Part shown: one piece after another, positions 24,776-33,286 of the stretch
Layout of the letters: each line of letters opens with the position of its first letter
Numbering within the stretch: the first letter of the stretch is position 1
NCBI GenBank assembly: GCA_964369225.1
Contig: CAYJER010000005.1
Span: 21,393 to 85,392 of the forward strand
Reading direction: 5' to 3'
DNA: 64,000 bases
Origin: SIG603 sp964369225
Lineage (GTDB): Bacteria; Bacillota; Clostridia; Oscillospirales; Acutalibacteraceae
The notes under the pieces: model-generated
What the model saw: only the letters and a program-made list of their open reading frames with translations
The model's database searches: none
What the model was told of the DNA's origin: nothing
Program-made: the position numbers and the translations under genes

Positions 24776-25237
24776 TTAATTATTTTTTGTTGTAAAATAT
24801 TCACATAGTTCTGTATAAGTCATCTCTGTCGGCGCCTTATACGCTTCGTCCGCCTTTTCGGCTGGTTTTAATCCTTTCAGTTCGGCGTTTCCAAAAAGAA
24901 AAGCATCCGATTTTTTCAAAGAATCAATCTGCTCTTCTATCCCGCTTAAATTGCCATCGTCTGAAAGGATTAACTGCTCTTTGTCGAGCAAGGCATATAC
25001 AGCCTTTTGATTTTTCGCCCCACAAGCTACAAGCGCCTTGTCAACTGCGTTTTGCAATCGTATGTCTTTAATCTGCTTTTGGTAGGACTCTTCATTTGCC
25101 ATATGCTCTTGATTTTGTAGTTTCAGTTTTTCAAAGTCATTTTTAAGAACATAGTTTTCAGTCAATTCTTTTAAAACTTCTTCTAACTTTTCCTCATCCA
25201 AACTATCACCAAAAATCTTTTCAAATAAGTCTTTAAT
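24776..25237 (-). CDS. Phage scaffold protein, GP20 family (153 aa)
   Basis: Guides capsid assembly and leaves before packaging. A coiled coil (~10-75) is followed by the GP20 pattern LQNAVDKALVACGAKNQKAV, YALLDKEQLILSDDGN and SDAFLFG. Initiation is unusual: AAGGAGGTG (25252-25244) is followed by AGACAA and ATT AAA GAC TTA. Homologues begin like M-x-x-L-x-x-I-x-G, which aligns to (ATT)KDLFEKIFGD at 25237. A GTG at 25246 within the ribosome site and an upstream frame to 25285 are the alternatives. Confidence 0.85.
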   Translation of the reverse strand: MKDLFEKIFGDSLDEEKLEEVLKELTENYVLKNDFEKLKLQNQEHMANEESYQKQIKDIRLQNAVDKALVACGAKNQKAVYALLDKEQLILSDDGNLSGIEEQIDSLKKSDAFLFGNAELKGLKPAEKADEAYKAPTEMTYTELCEYFTTKNN

Positions 25238-25285
25238 TTGTCTCACCTCCTTATTATATAGAATACCACCCACCACCACTGACAT

Positions 25286-25370
25286 TCAATGACCAGCACC
25301 AGCGTGCCGCTGGATCCAAATTCACACCAGCGTGACGCTGGACCCAAATTCGCACACCTAATATATATTT
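25286..25370. repeat. Two 28-base direct repeats with CCAGCG hairpins
   Basis: Two near-identical units, each ACCAGCGTG(C/A)CGCTGG followed by (A/A)(T/C)CCAAATTC, lie between portal and scaffold genes. Each unit has a 6-bp palindromic stem (CCAGCG/CGCTGG). Together with family B they make a 213-base gap in the operon. Confidence 0.75.
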
Positions 25371-25397
25371 AACTATTGCTTATTCACCTGCGACCAA

Positions 25398-25466
25398 CTT
25401 TAATCAAAAAATCCGCAAGGATTTTCACATCCACTCTTAGCTCTTCACTCTTAGCTCTTCACTAAT
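25398..25466 (-). repeat. Family B repeat, copy B1, reaching into the portal gene
   Basis: On the minus strand: TTAGTGAAGAGCTAAGAG, a second GTGAAGAGC, then GTGAAAATCC-TTGC-GGATTTTTTGATTAAAG. The first bases supply the last codons (VKS) and stop of the portal gene. The hairpin has the form of an intrinsic terminator for portal-side transcripts. Confidence 0.8.
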
Positions 25467-26815
25467 TCTGCATTTATATCATCAACCCACGGATGATGTG
25501 CAACAACTGTTTCTCTCGAAATAATCTCTTGTGATTTTATACAATTCTCAATAAGCTCTGTCTCATTAATCAAAATATCCCTATTAAAAATTATTTCGGC
25601 AGTCTTTCCAGTAGTGTCAACATACTCCACCAACTGCAAATAAATATTCACAAACTGCAAAATCTGCATAAAAGAAGCCTGTAACTCATTTTCCATGTCA
25701 TTTGCATCAAGGTCTATGTCAGAATAAATACTTCTAATACTTATCTGGTTTTGTGCGCTTATAGAAATCCCCTCGTCTCTTGCCTCGAAACCTCTTGCGT
25801 TTTGAGTGATCGCCCTTGAAATCATTTTAATTATCATTTCATAATTATCTGAGTTCACCTCAATTCTAAGCACATCAACACCGCCAGAACTTCCCTCTTG
25901 TGTCCTTGTTTTAATAGCCCCATAACAAGAAAGATTTTTCCTAAATTCGCCTAAATCAGTGCCGTCATAATTCTTAAGAACAAGTATACTGTTCCTTACA
26001 TTTTCTTCCATGTTGTTTACAAAGTCAGATAACAATAAATTAAGGCTATCTTGTAACTGCTTAACTTTATTTATAAGCGGAATTTCCTTAGCATTAGCCT
26101 TAATAGGAATAAGCGGAAGATACTGCCAATTATACCCTAGTCCGCCTATGCTAAGATACGGTCTCTCATTGTCTTGCTTTACAAGTGTGTCATTATCCAT
26201 CTCATAGCTAGTAACACCGCTTACTTTGTAGACATCCACCATAGTGACAGTCCTTTTTTCTTTGCCCTCATAGCGTTCAAGCTCATACACTCTTACAGCA
26301 CAGTCAAGCTCTGTGTGTAGACTGTCTTTCCAAAAAGGACAAACCTCCTCACCAGAAAAAACTTTAAACTTAAGTTCTCCATAATCGTCTACATAAGGAT
26401 AAATCCATGCAATTCCACCTATAATAGCCTCTTCACCTGCAAGCTTTAAAGAACGCATGAACCTATTGTCAAGTATTTTTTTAAGGTGCAAATAATATTC
26501 ATCATCATTACACTTAAAAGTTACAGCCTTGCCCAAAATATAGTTCTTTTTTTGATCTACAAGCCTAGCATATCTATTATCAACCACAATGTTATTAGGC
26601 AGATTGCTAACCTCTTCCACCTCGCCACTTCTGCCTATAGCAGTCCTCTTTCTCTCTTTAATGTCGTGTTCACCCAGATAATATTTTTTGCCTGTAAGCA
26701 TATCATTTCTTGAGCTACTCGCTAGCCAATCAGATATTTCTAAGGCAAAAAATTCCTCCTCATTTAAACTATTCTGCTTTATTCTAGCATTGATTAAATC
26801 ATTTTCGTTTACCAT
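25451..26815 (-). CDS. Portal protein, SPP1 gp6-like (454 aa)
   Basis: The ring through which DNA enters the capsid. LTGKKYYLGEHDIKERKRTA, VSNLPNNIVVDNRYARLVDQ, KKNYILGKAVTF, a central QLQDSLNLLLSDFVNNMEE and ARGFEARDEGISI fit the SPP1 gp6-like portal family. ATG 26815 follows AAAGGAAGTCGT. The C-terminal three residues and stop are encoded by a family B repeat, so the natural end may have been altered; length is still in the family's range. Confidence 0.92.
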   Translation of the reverse strand: MVNENDLINARIKQNSLNEEEFFALEISDWLASSSRNDMLTGKKYYLGEHDIKERKRTAIGRSGEVEEVSNLPNNIVVDNRYARLVDQKKNYILGKAVTFKCNDDEYYLHLKKILDNRFMRSLKLAGEEAIIGGIAWIYPYVDDYGELKFKVFSGEEVCPFWKDSLHTELDCAVRVYELERYEGKEKRTVTMVDVYKVSGVTSYEMDNDTLVKQDNERPYLSIGGLGYNWQYLPLIPIKANAKEIPLINKVKQLQDSLNLLLSDFVNNMEENVRNSILVLKNYDGTDLGEFRKNLSCYGAIKTRTQEGSSGGVDVLRIEVNSDNYEMIIKMISRAITQNARGFEARDEGISISAQNQISIRSIYSDIDLDANDMENELQASFMQILQFVNIYLQLVEYVDTTGKTAEIIFNRDILINETELIENCIKSQEIISRETVVAHHPWVDDINAELVKS

Positions 26816-26839
26816 ACGACTTCCTTTCTTCTTGACTTT

Positions 26840-28075
26840 CTAAAATTCCATTAAACCAGCCTTAAACACATCTCTCACAAAATACCTAATGTCGTCCATT
26901 GCATGGTCATTCGCCTTTATTGGCCTGTCATCAACCGAACTTTCATCCCAAACATACATAGAAAATTCCCTTATGCTGTCTTTGCAAGAAGCACAAAACA
27001 GCAAATCTTCCCTGTGCAAATGGTTCGCTACTTCTCTAATTCCGTCTACTACTCTATTAGAAGCCGCCTGAACTCTAAAGAGTCCATTCCTCCTAATAAG
27101 CTCTATAAAGGAGGCGGCAGAGGGGTCTATAATCACTTTTTCGATTATTCTCCCCCCTGCCAAATTACAAAGCTGTGTGTAATATTCTTCATCAGTTTTT
27201 TGAAAACCACTTCCTCTGCCATCATGATAATACTCTTTAATTCTATACCACTTAGAATTATGATAACCCCAAAGACCCATAGAAGTTGCATTCTGTATAC
27301 CATAATCGCAAGAAATAATAAATCTTGTGTACGCCCTTTCTTCATCACTTACAACATGCTTGTCCACACTAAACATAGGGTAAACCAAGCCTTCTGCCGC
27401 CACCCATTTACCAAGAATATACCTGTCATAGAATACACCGACATAAAGTTTTTTAGCATCTTCAATCGCCTGTTTTGTAAGAATAGGGTTATCCTCCATC
27501 AAAAAGTGTATATACAAGGCTCTTTTATCCTCTGCTTTTTCTATCCACTCCTTATAAAAATAATGGTTAGGATTTTCAGGATTACAGTTAAACCAAAACT
27601 TAGCATTAGGAATAGAAAGAGTTCTAGCTATAGCCTGATCAACAAAAGACCTTGCCATTAACGCCACCTCGTCAAACATCACACCCGAAAGCGTAATTCC
27701 TTGAATAAGGCTGTGGCTTTGCTCATCTTTGCCTCCATACAAATAAAATATATTGGAAATTTCTGCATTACTTATAATAAGCTTATTGTCACTTCGTTTA
27801 TATTCAAGTGTAAAATGAGAAGTAATATCCTCTTGTTCCTGCAACAAATTAAGTATATTTCTCTCGACACTCTTAATGGTCTTGCCACATATTGCAAAAA
27901 TAGACTTATCAAAATTTTTCATAGCCCAACAAATAAAACCCACTGTCATACAGGTTGTTTTTCCACTTCTTACAGCACCGTCACATATAACAGCCTTGTA
28001 CTTATCTTTAGTAGAAGCCTTGAACGCCCATTTAAGCAACAATTTTTGTTTTTTACTAATCTTGTTCAGTGTCAT
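26840..28075 (-). CDS. terL: Terminase large subunit, PBSX family (411 aa)
   Basis: The packaging motor and nuclease. The ATPase has Walker A CDGAVRSGKTT (~30-40) and Walker B GVMFDEVAL (~125-133). The C-terminal nuclease has FIISCDYGIQNATSMGLWG and KVIIDPSAASF with the expected acidic residues, and ends MDDIRYFVRDVF. All parts appear intact. ATG 28075 follows GGAGAGAGAAG; it overlaps the upstream gene by 20 bases. Confidence 0.95.
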   Translation of the reverse strand: MTLNKISKKQKLLLKWAFKASTKDKYKAVICDGAVRSGKTTCMTVGFICWAMKNFDKSIFAICGKTIKSVERNILNLLQEQEDITSHFTLEYKRSDNKLIISNAEISNIFYLYGGKDEQSHSLIQGITLSGVMFDEVALMARSFVDQAIARTLSIPNAKFWFNCNPENPNHYFYKEWIEKAEDKRALYIHFLMEDNPILTKQAIEDAKKLYVGVFYDRYILGKWVAAEGLVYPMFSVDKHVVSDEERAYTRFIISCDYGIQNATSMGLWGYHNSKWYRIKEYYHDGRGSGFQKTDEEYYTQLCNLAGGRIIEKVIIDPSAASFIELIRRNGLFRVQAASNRVVDGIREVANHLHREDLLFCASCKDSIREFSMYVWDESSVDDRPIKANDHAMDDIRYFVRDVFKAGLMEF

Positions 28076-28298
28076 CTTCTCTCTCCAACGCCTCAAAAAG
28101 TTTAGAAGTTACCTTAGGTTCATTATCGTCTTTTATGGCTATGTCTTTTAAGTCTTTAATAGACTGAATAAGATGTCTTAACTTACCTGTGTCAACTTCT
28201 CCGGCAGACTTCACCTCTCTCATGGCTCTTTCAACACAAGACACCGCACCGTCTCTCAGTCTTTTAAGCCTGTCAGCCATGCTCTTTTTACTTGGCAT
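28056..28298 (-). CDS. Possible terminase small subunit (80 aa)
   Basis: A short, basic-then-acidic helical protein (ADRLKRLRDGAVSCVERAMR, KLRHLIQSIKDLKDIA) directly upstream of terL and overlapping it. The position is that of terS. No clear helix-turn-helix is seen and it is shorter than most TerS proteins, so specific recognition of a pac site is doubtful. Confidence 0.6.
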   Translation of the reverse strand: MPSKKSMADRLKRLRDGAVSCVERAMREVKSAGEVDTGKLRHLIQSIKDLKDIAIKDDNEPKVTSKLFEALEREDDTEQD

Positions 28299-28527
28299 TC
28301 AACTCACCTCTCTTAGAGCCTAAACTAATATCATATAATTGTTTATATCTTTCTACTCTAGCCTTATCGCTCTTACTTAGCGCATCTTTTCTAAGTATTT
28401 TAGCAATTTGCCCTGCTATTGCCATCCTTTCTTTTTCAGGATTAATACACTTAACCCTAGAACAAAAATCTTTTTCTACCACATTCCTCATGTTCATAAT
28501 GCAATTGCCGTCTTTATAACATATCAT
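28288..28527 (-). CDS. First gene of phage cluster, hypothetical (79 aa)
   Basis: ATG 28527 follows AAAGGGGTGAG. The product starts MICYKDGNCIMNMRNVVEKD, has Cys at positions 3, 9, 22 and 27, and continues with basic helices (AKILRKDALSKSDKARVERY). It overlaps the next gene by 11 bases. Function unknown; a small DNA-binding or packaging accessory protein is possible. Confidence 0.65.
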   Translation of the reverse strand: MICYKDGNCIMNMRNVVEKDFCSRVKCINPEKERMAIAGQIAKILRKDALSKSDKARVERYKQLYDISLGSKRGELNAK

Positions 28528-28548
28528 CTAACTCACCCCTTTCCGCAT

Positions 28549-28580
28549 AAAAAAAGAGCTGTACTTTTCGTACAACTCTT
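28549..28580 (-). terminator. Terminator hairpin between the promoter and the phage cluster
   Basis: On the minus strand AAGAGTTGTAC-GAAAA-GTACAGCTCTTTTTTT forms an 11-bp stem (one mismatch) and U-tract. It lies 22 bases upstream of the first phage gene and just downstream of the promoter at 28600-28629. It may end transcripts of the GGDEF gene, and would also attenuate transcripts from the phage promoter. Confidence 0.85.
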
Positions 28581-28599
28581 ACATATTTTTCTATTATAG

Positions 28600-28629
28600 A
28601 GTATAGCATGATATTAGTATGACATTCAA
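28600..28629 (-). promoter_or_regulatory. Promoter of the phage cluster
   Basis: TTGAAT (28624-28629), 18-base spacer, TATACT (28600-28605) on the minus strand; a second TATAAT lies at 28593-28598. It is the only evident promoter upstream of the 16-kb cluster. Confidence 0.6.
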
Positions 28630-28687
28630 TGACACTACTAACACTAAACATATTGAATATAAATTTGCAACAACTATAAAGTATTAC

Positions 28688-30331
28688 TTATTTCTTACTC
28701 GATAATGTAGCCTCATCATAAACAGTATAAGTATTCTTTCCATGCTTTTTTGAATAATACATAGCTTTATCTGCTTTATCGAACAGTTCGTCATATGTTT
28801 TGCCGTCTAAGTTAGCTATCGAAACACCAATACTCGGGGTTACTGTTATAATTTGCCCATCATTAGCTAAATGACTTTTACTTAGTCTAACACGAACCTT
28901 CTCCGCTTTATCTTTTATAGTATTTATAGTGGTTGTTTTTTTCATAAACACCACAAATTCATCACCGCCAACACGTCCTACAATATCCATCTCACGGAAT
29001 ATTTCTTCAATAGCTCTGCATGACTCTTTGAGTACTTCATCGCCATAAGAATGTCCAAGAGAGTCGTTTATCTCTTTAAAATTATCAAGATCAAACATAA
29101 ACAAGGTACCCGTTCCGCCCGCCGTCAAATAGTCATCAATCAATATTTGCGTCATTTCTTTGTTTCTTACACCAGTCAATGAATCTCTTTCAGCACGATA
29201 ACGTAATTTCATTTCGGCTTCTTTTTCTAACTGAATTTCTGAAACCGTCATCATGGCAATTATGTCATTATCTTCATTTTTATTTAGTGTGATTTCTATT
29301 CTAAGCCACGAATAATCTTCTCTTAAATAATTACTTTTATAATCATATGCAAATCTATTTTCTCCACGATTAAACGCATCTATTAATTTTTCAGGAATTA
29401 TATGTTCAAGCATAACTAATTGATCAGATGAGTGAACATAATCTTTAATATAATTTTCTAAAAACTGCGTACCTGTTCCCAGTTCCTCAATATTTAGCGA
29501 CTTACCCATTCTCATATAAGTTATGATCTGATTTTTCGAGCAATTAGCTTCTATAACAGCGGTTGTTCTATCCATCAAAACATTCTTATATACTTTTTCT
29601 TTATCCATTTGTGAAGCCAACTCATTGTGTTTAGCTTTGTAACCATACATATTAGACATTTTTATCATCATATATATTCCAAGGTAAAGTGCTATTAAAA
29701 ATACTATAGGTAGAACAATCTGAGGTATCTCCATGCTTATTGAAATTTCCAATTCATCATATACTATGCCGTTATATATCATATAACCTAAGAACAAGCT
29801 CGACATTAAACAAAGTGGAAATGAAAATTCTTTATTCTGATTAATAATTTTTAAATATTTCTCTGGAATAATTTTTATAACGGCAAGTATTACAAAAATA
29901 TGAACAAACAATGTGATAGTAATAGTGTCAACCGAATAAAACTCATGATGAGCAACGTAATAAAGACTTTCACCTATAACAAGAGCATAAATCGATGTAA
30001 TTATTGACCTTAAGACAAGTATATGCAAAATAAGCGCCGTGCTACAAGTAATAATTCCAGTTAAAGTATTTTTATAACAAATCAAAAATTCAATTAATAA
30101 TACAAGGGTGATAGACAAGAAAAAGAATGTATAATTCTCTTTAATATATGGCAGATAAAAAAACAAAAGAATGCCATTAAACAGGCATATTGCAAGCAGT
30201 CCAAGTCGTGGAACTCTGCATCTATCTAACATTCTTGAAACTAAAGCAAAGAAAGAATAATTGTGAGCTACTACTAAACCCACAAAAAGAATAACACTAA
30301 TTGCTACATTGTTAAGTAATATATCTTTCAT
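28688..30331 (-). CDS. Membrane diguanylate cyclase, 7TM-GGDEF (547 aa)
   Basis: Makes cyclic di-GMP from GTP at the inner face of the membrane. Hydrophobic segments fill residues ~5-230 in a 7TM-type array (LLAICLFNGILLFFYLPYI and others). A PAS-like region (~260-370) precedes the GGDEF domain (~385-540), with an inhibitory-site RxxD (REMD) five residues before an intact GGDEF (~455-459). It lies upstream of and in the same direction as the phage cluster; a connection is not shown. Confidence 0.9.
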   Translation of the reverse strand: MKDILLNNVAISVILFVGLVVAHNYSFFALVSRMLDRCRVPRLGLLAICLFNGILLFFYLPYIKENYTFFFLSITLVLLIEFLICYKNTLTGIITCSTALILHILVLRSIITSIYALVIGESLYYVAHHEFYSVDTITITLFVHIFVILAVIKIIPEKYLKIINQNKEFSFPLCLMSSLFLGYMIYNGIVYDELEISISMEIPQIVLPIVFLIALYLGIYMMIKMSNMYGYKAKHNELASQMDKEKVYKNVLMDRTTAVIEANCSKNQIITYMRMGKSLNIEELGTGTQFLENYIKDYVHSSDQLVMLEHIIPEKLIDAFNRGENRFAYDYKSNYLREDYSWLRIEITLNKNEDNDIIAMMTVSEIQLEKEAEMKLRYRAERDSLTGVRNKEMTQILIDDYLTAGGTGTLFMFDLDNFKEINDSLGHSYGDEVLKESCRAIEEIFREMDIVGRVGGDEFVVFMKKTTTINTIKDKAEKVRVRLSKSHLANDGQIITVTPSIGVSIANLDGKTYDELFDKADKAMYYSKKHGKNTYTVYDEATLSSKK

Positions 30332-30472
30332 AAATCTCCCTCCTTCTATATAAAATAAGCCTAGACAAAATTCAATAATTCTATCTGACTTTCATAAAAT
30401 CAATCCTAAACAGATTATAATTATATCACTTTTAATATATAATATCAAGTATTTTATCAAATAAAATTTGTA

Positions 30473-31243
30473 TCATTTCTTTAAATAAATTCTTCTTAAA
30501 CTAGCATTAAAACCCCATCCTAAAAGGCAATAAAGCGATTTAGGCAATGATAATTTCTCAACATTTCTGTATAAATACCATGTTCTCTTCATTGCAACAA
30601 ATTTATTAGAACTTAGCGACTGGGGAACTCTGCGATATATAGAAAGAGTTTCGTTTTGTCCTTTAAATACTACCCCATTCCTTAACATTTGAAACCAAGT
30701 AGCAGAGTCTTGCCCTCTTCTAACATTAGGCATCTCTAATAATTTTTTATCTACTGTTTTTAAGTCTACAATTACACCACTAGTTTGGATAACCGTATTT
30801 CTTAGCAGTTGCTTATATGAAATTGTTTTAGGCATAGTTACAATTTTATTTAAAGGTGTTCCATCATCTTCAATTTTTTCGTAATCAGGACAAGAAAACT
30901 CAGCATTATTTTCATTTAAAAACTTAAGTTGTTTTTCTAGTTTTTGAGGAAACCACAAATCGTCAGCATCTAAATAAGCAATGTATCTTCCACTAGCTTT
31001 CCCTAAAGCTGTGTTTCTTGCAATAGCAGCCCCACCATTATTTTCTAATTTTATAAGTTTAATTCTTTTGTCTTTTTCAGTATATTCTTCAACAATATTT
31101 CTTGTGTCATCACTAGAGCAATCGTCTGCAATTAACATTTCCCAATTTTTATAAGTTTGTGCAATTACACAGTTCATTGTTTCCTTAATATATTTACTAC
31201 TGTTATAACTAGGTGTAATAATTGATACTAATTCAGTTTTCAT
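30473..31243 (-). CDS. Family 2 glycosyltransferase (256 aa)
   Basis: Transfers a sugar from a nucleotide donor to a surface polymer. The GT-A start is VSIITPSYNSSKYIKETMNC, followed by IADDCSSDDT and the metal-binding YLDADDLW (~92-99). The C-terminal part (GWGFNASLRRIYLKK) is short. It sits among c-di-GMP enzymes, so a role in cell-surface glycan or exopolysaccharide under that control is possible. No membrane segments are evident. Confidence 0.88.
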   Translation of the reverse strand: MKTELVSIITPSYNSSKYIKETMNCVIAQTYKNWEMLIADDCSSDDTRNIVEEYTEKDKRIKLIKLENNGGAAIARNTALGKASGRYIAYLDADDLWFPQKLEKQLKFLNENNAEFSCPDYEKIEDDGTPLNKIVTMPKTISYKQLLRNTVIQTSGVIVDLKTVDKKLLEMPNVRRGQDSATWFQMLRNGVVFKGQNETLSIYRRVPQSLSSNKFVAMKRTWYLYRNVEKLSLPKSLYCLLGWGFNASLRRIYLKK

Positions 31244-31274
31244 TTTAATATCCTTTCTAACTTACTATACATCA

Positions 31275-31307
31275 TAGCACGACACGTAAATAATACATGT
31301 CGTGCTA
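31275..31307. repeat. 13-bp inverted repeat between GT2 and GGDEF genes
   Basis: TAGCACGACACGT (31275-31287) and ACATGTCGTGCTA (31295-31307) pair with one mismatch. No U-tract follows, so it may be a protein-binding or RNA-stability element. Confidence 0.6.
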
Positions 31308-31319
31308 AACTTTTATCAA

Positions 31320-33272
31320 TTATAGGTAGTTTCTAATATTATCTTCTATTTTATCAGATTTATTTACAATACCTACATCTTTATGTCCGTCATAGAATTG
31401 GAAATTATTTTTTCCACTATTTTTAACGTGATATAGTGCAATGTCAGCATTTCTAGATAATTGAGCGAAAGTATTACCATGAATTGGGAAGAATGAAACA
31501 CCTATACTACCTGAAGTTCTTGCCTTAACACCATTCTCTTCATGTATTTCATTTAGATATCCACATATATTAGCACATTTTTTTTCTACTAACTCATCGC
31601 TCTTAACATTTCTCATAAACACATAGAACTGATCTCCACCCAAACGACCAATAATGTCGTGTTGTCTAAAGTTGGCTTTTAGATATTGTGATAAACCTTT
31701 AATAACTTCATCACCATAGTTGTGCCCCAGTCTATTATTTAACACCTTGAAATTATCAATATCCACAATCAATAAGCAGTGTTTATCAAGCTCTCTTTTT
31801 GACTTAAGTATTGCTAGCTCTATAAGTTTTTCAGTAGTAGACTTGTTAAGAACATTTGTAAGAGGATCAAGCTCAGAAAGCTTTTTAAGCAAAGCAGCTT
31901 CTCTTTCTTGAATATCTACATCCTCCATAAATCCAATAGCTCTCTCAAAAACCTTACTCTTGCTTGTATTTTTTATTGGAAGGCCTGAGAAAGTACAATA
32001 AATGAAGTGACCATACTTATGTTTAACTCTTAACTTAATTTCAGAAACCTTTATACCCATTTTAAGGCTAGAGATAGCTTTAACAGCAAAATCTAAATCA
32101 TCTTCATGTATATATTTGTGAAGTTGCTTTTTAGGTATAACCACAACTTTATTTTCTGAATTGATAATATGATCAAAAGAACCTGTTATTTTAATCTCTT
32201 CATTAATTAAATCCCATTCAAGAATATACTTATTCATTTGTTCTGAAACGAATCTAAAGTTACGCTCATTGTCCTTAGCTAATTGAGTTAAAGCTATTTG
32301 TGATCTATAAACCCAAATCAACAACAACACAATAATAACTAAAATATTTGTTAAAAGAGTATATGTTGCATTTGTACTAAATTCCACACTAGCATCAATA
32401 TACTCTTGTGGAACAAAGTTGTACATAATCCAATTATTTATTTCAATTGGCATATAGTAACCAGATTGAGTGCCGTCCTCGTGATCATAATTTGTAAAAC
32501 CAGATGTCCTTTGAGTAAAAGCATTTAGCAAATCTTGTGCCTTGTAATCACCATTATATTCAACTGATAAAACTGATTCATGGAACAATTTGTCAGCATT
32601 AAACAATAGATTAGTCTCGCTGTAAGCAATATATCTACCATTAGAATCTATTACATAATACTCGGTGCCAGTGCTGTAGAATATTTCTTCAAAGTATTCC
32701 GAAAGATAACTAGTGTTTAATATTCCTACAATATAGGCTACTAAAGATCCGTCTTCACTCTGCATAGGAACATTTACAGATACAGCTTCACTTTGTAAGT
32801 TTTCATCTAAATAAACATCACTTATATAAATCTCTCTTTTTTGCATTTGATCTGTAAATTGATAGTTAGATGAAACCAATTCTTCGCCGTCAGTTATATA
32901 AGAAGTTTGATCTGGCAAAACTATTGCAATCTTAGTAAAATGCTCTAATTCACTTAATGAATTAATTGCATTCTCATAGTATTGAGTATTTTTATCCGAT
33001 AAATTACCAGCGCTGTCAGTTTCAATAAATACTTCAGCCGAAACGAACAAACTAGAAGCCACTTTCAGTAATTCAATCTGCCTATTAAAAGAATCTTGTA
33101 CCGATATAGTGTTACTTTTTGAAATACTGGATAGGGAATCGGTTTGCTCGGTGAGCTGATTATTACTAGTGCTTATAAGATAGATAATCGACGAAGCCAA
33201 AATCCAAGCTATAAAAATAGACAAAGTAATGATATTCATAATTCTTGTGTTTTTTAGAACTTTAATAATCAA
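31320..33272 (-). CDS. Cache-PAS-GGDEF protein with GGDQF motif (650 aa)
   Basis: A membrane signal sensor. A membrane segment at ~12-34 and another at ~303-325 enclose an extracellular dCache-like domain (~40-295, FTKIAIVLPDQTSYITDGEE, YVIDSNGRYIAY). A PAS-like domain follows (~335-450) and then GGDEF (~475-635). The active-site motif is GGDQF (~545-549): the fourth residue, normally Glu, is Gln, although an RxxD site (RQHD) is kept. Catalysis may be lost or reduced; a GTP- or c-di-GMP-sensing role is possible. It lies 14 bases after the EAL gene. Confidence 0.9.
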   Translation of the reverse strand: MIIKVLKNTRIMNIITLSIFIAWILASSIIYLISTSNNQLTEQTDSLSSISKSNTISVQDSFNRQIELLKVASSLFVSAEVFIETDSAGNLSDKNTQYYENAINSLSELEHFTKIAIVLPDQTSYITDGEELVSSNYQFTDQMQKREIYISDVYLDENLQSEAVSVNVPMQSEDGSLVAYIVGILNTSYLSEYFEEIFYSTGTEYYVIDSNGRYIAYSETNLLFNADKLFHESVLSVEYNGDYKAQDLLNAFTQRTSGFTNYDHEDGTQSGYYMPIEINNWIMYNFVPQEYIDASVEFSTNATYTLLTNILVIIVLLLIWVYRSQIALTQLAKDNERNFRFVSEQMNKYILEWDLINEEIKITGSFDHIINSENKVVVIPKKQLHKYIHEDDLDFAVKAISSLKMGIKVSEIKLRVKHKYGHFIYCTFSGLPIKNTSKSKVFERAIGFMEDVDIQEREAALLKKLSELDPLTNVLNKSTTEKLIELAILKSKRELDKHCLLIVDIDNFKVLNNRLGHNYGDEVIKGLSQYLKANFRQHDIIGRLGGDQFYVFMRNVKSDELVEKKCANICGYLNEIHEENGVKARTSGSIGVSFFPIHGNTFAQLSRNADIALYHVKNSGKNNFQFYDGHKDVGIVNKSDKIEDNIRNYL

Positions 33273-33286
33273 TTTATATTTCTCCT

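Noticed and set aside
26903..27661. 252-codon open frame opposite terL
   Set aside because: Composition is that of an antisense shadow, terL is intact on the other strand, and no start signal is present.
12215..28527. Headless tailocin (diffocin-like) locus
   Set aside because: Terminase, portal, scaffold and capsid genes are all present and look intact, so a DNA-containing head is expected.
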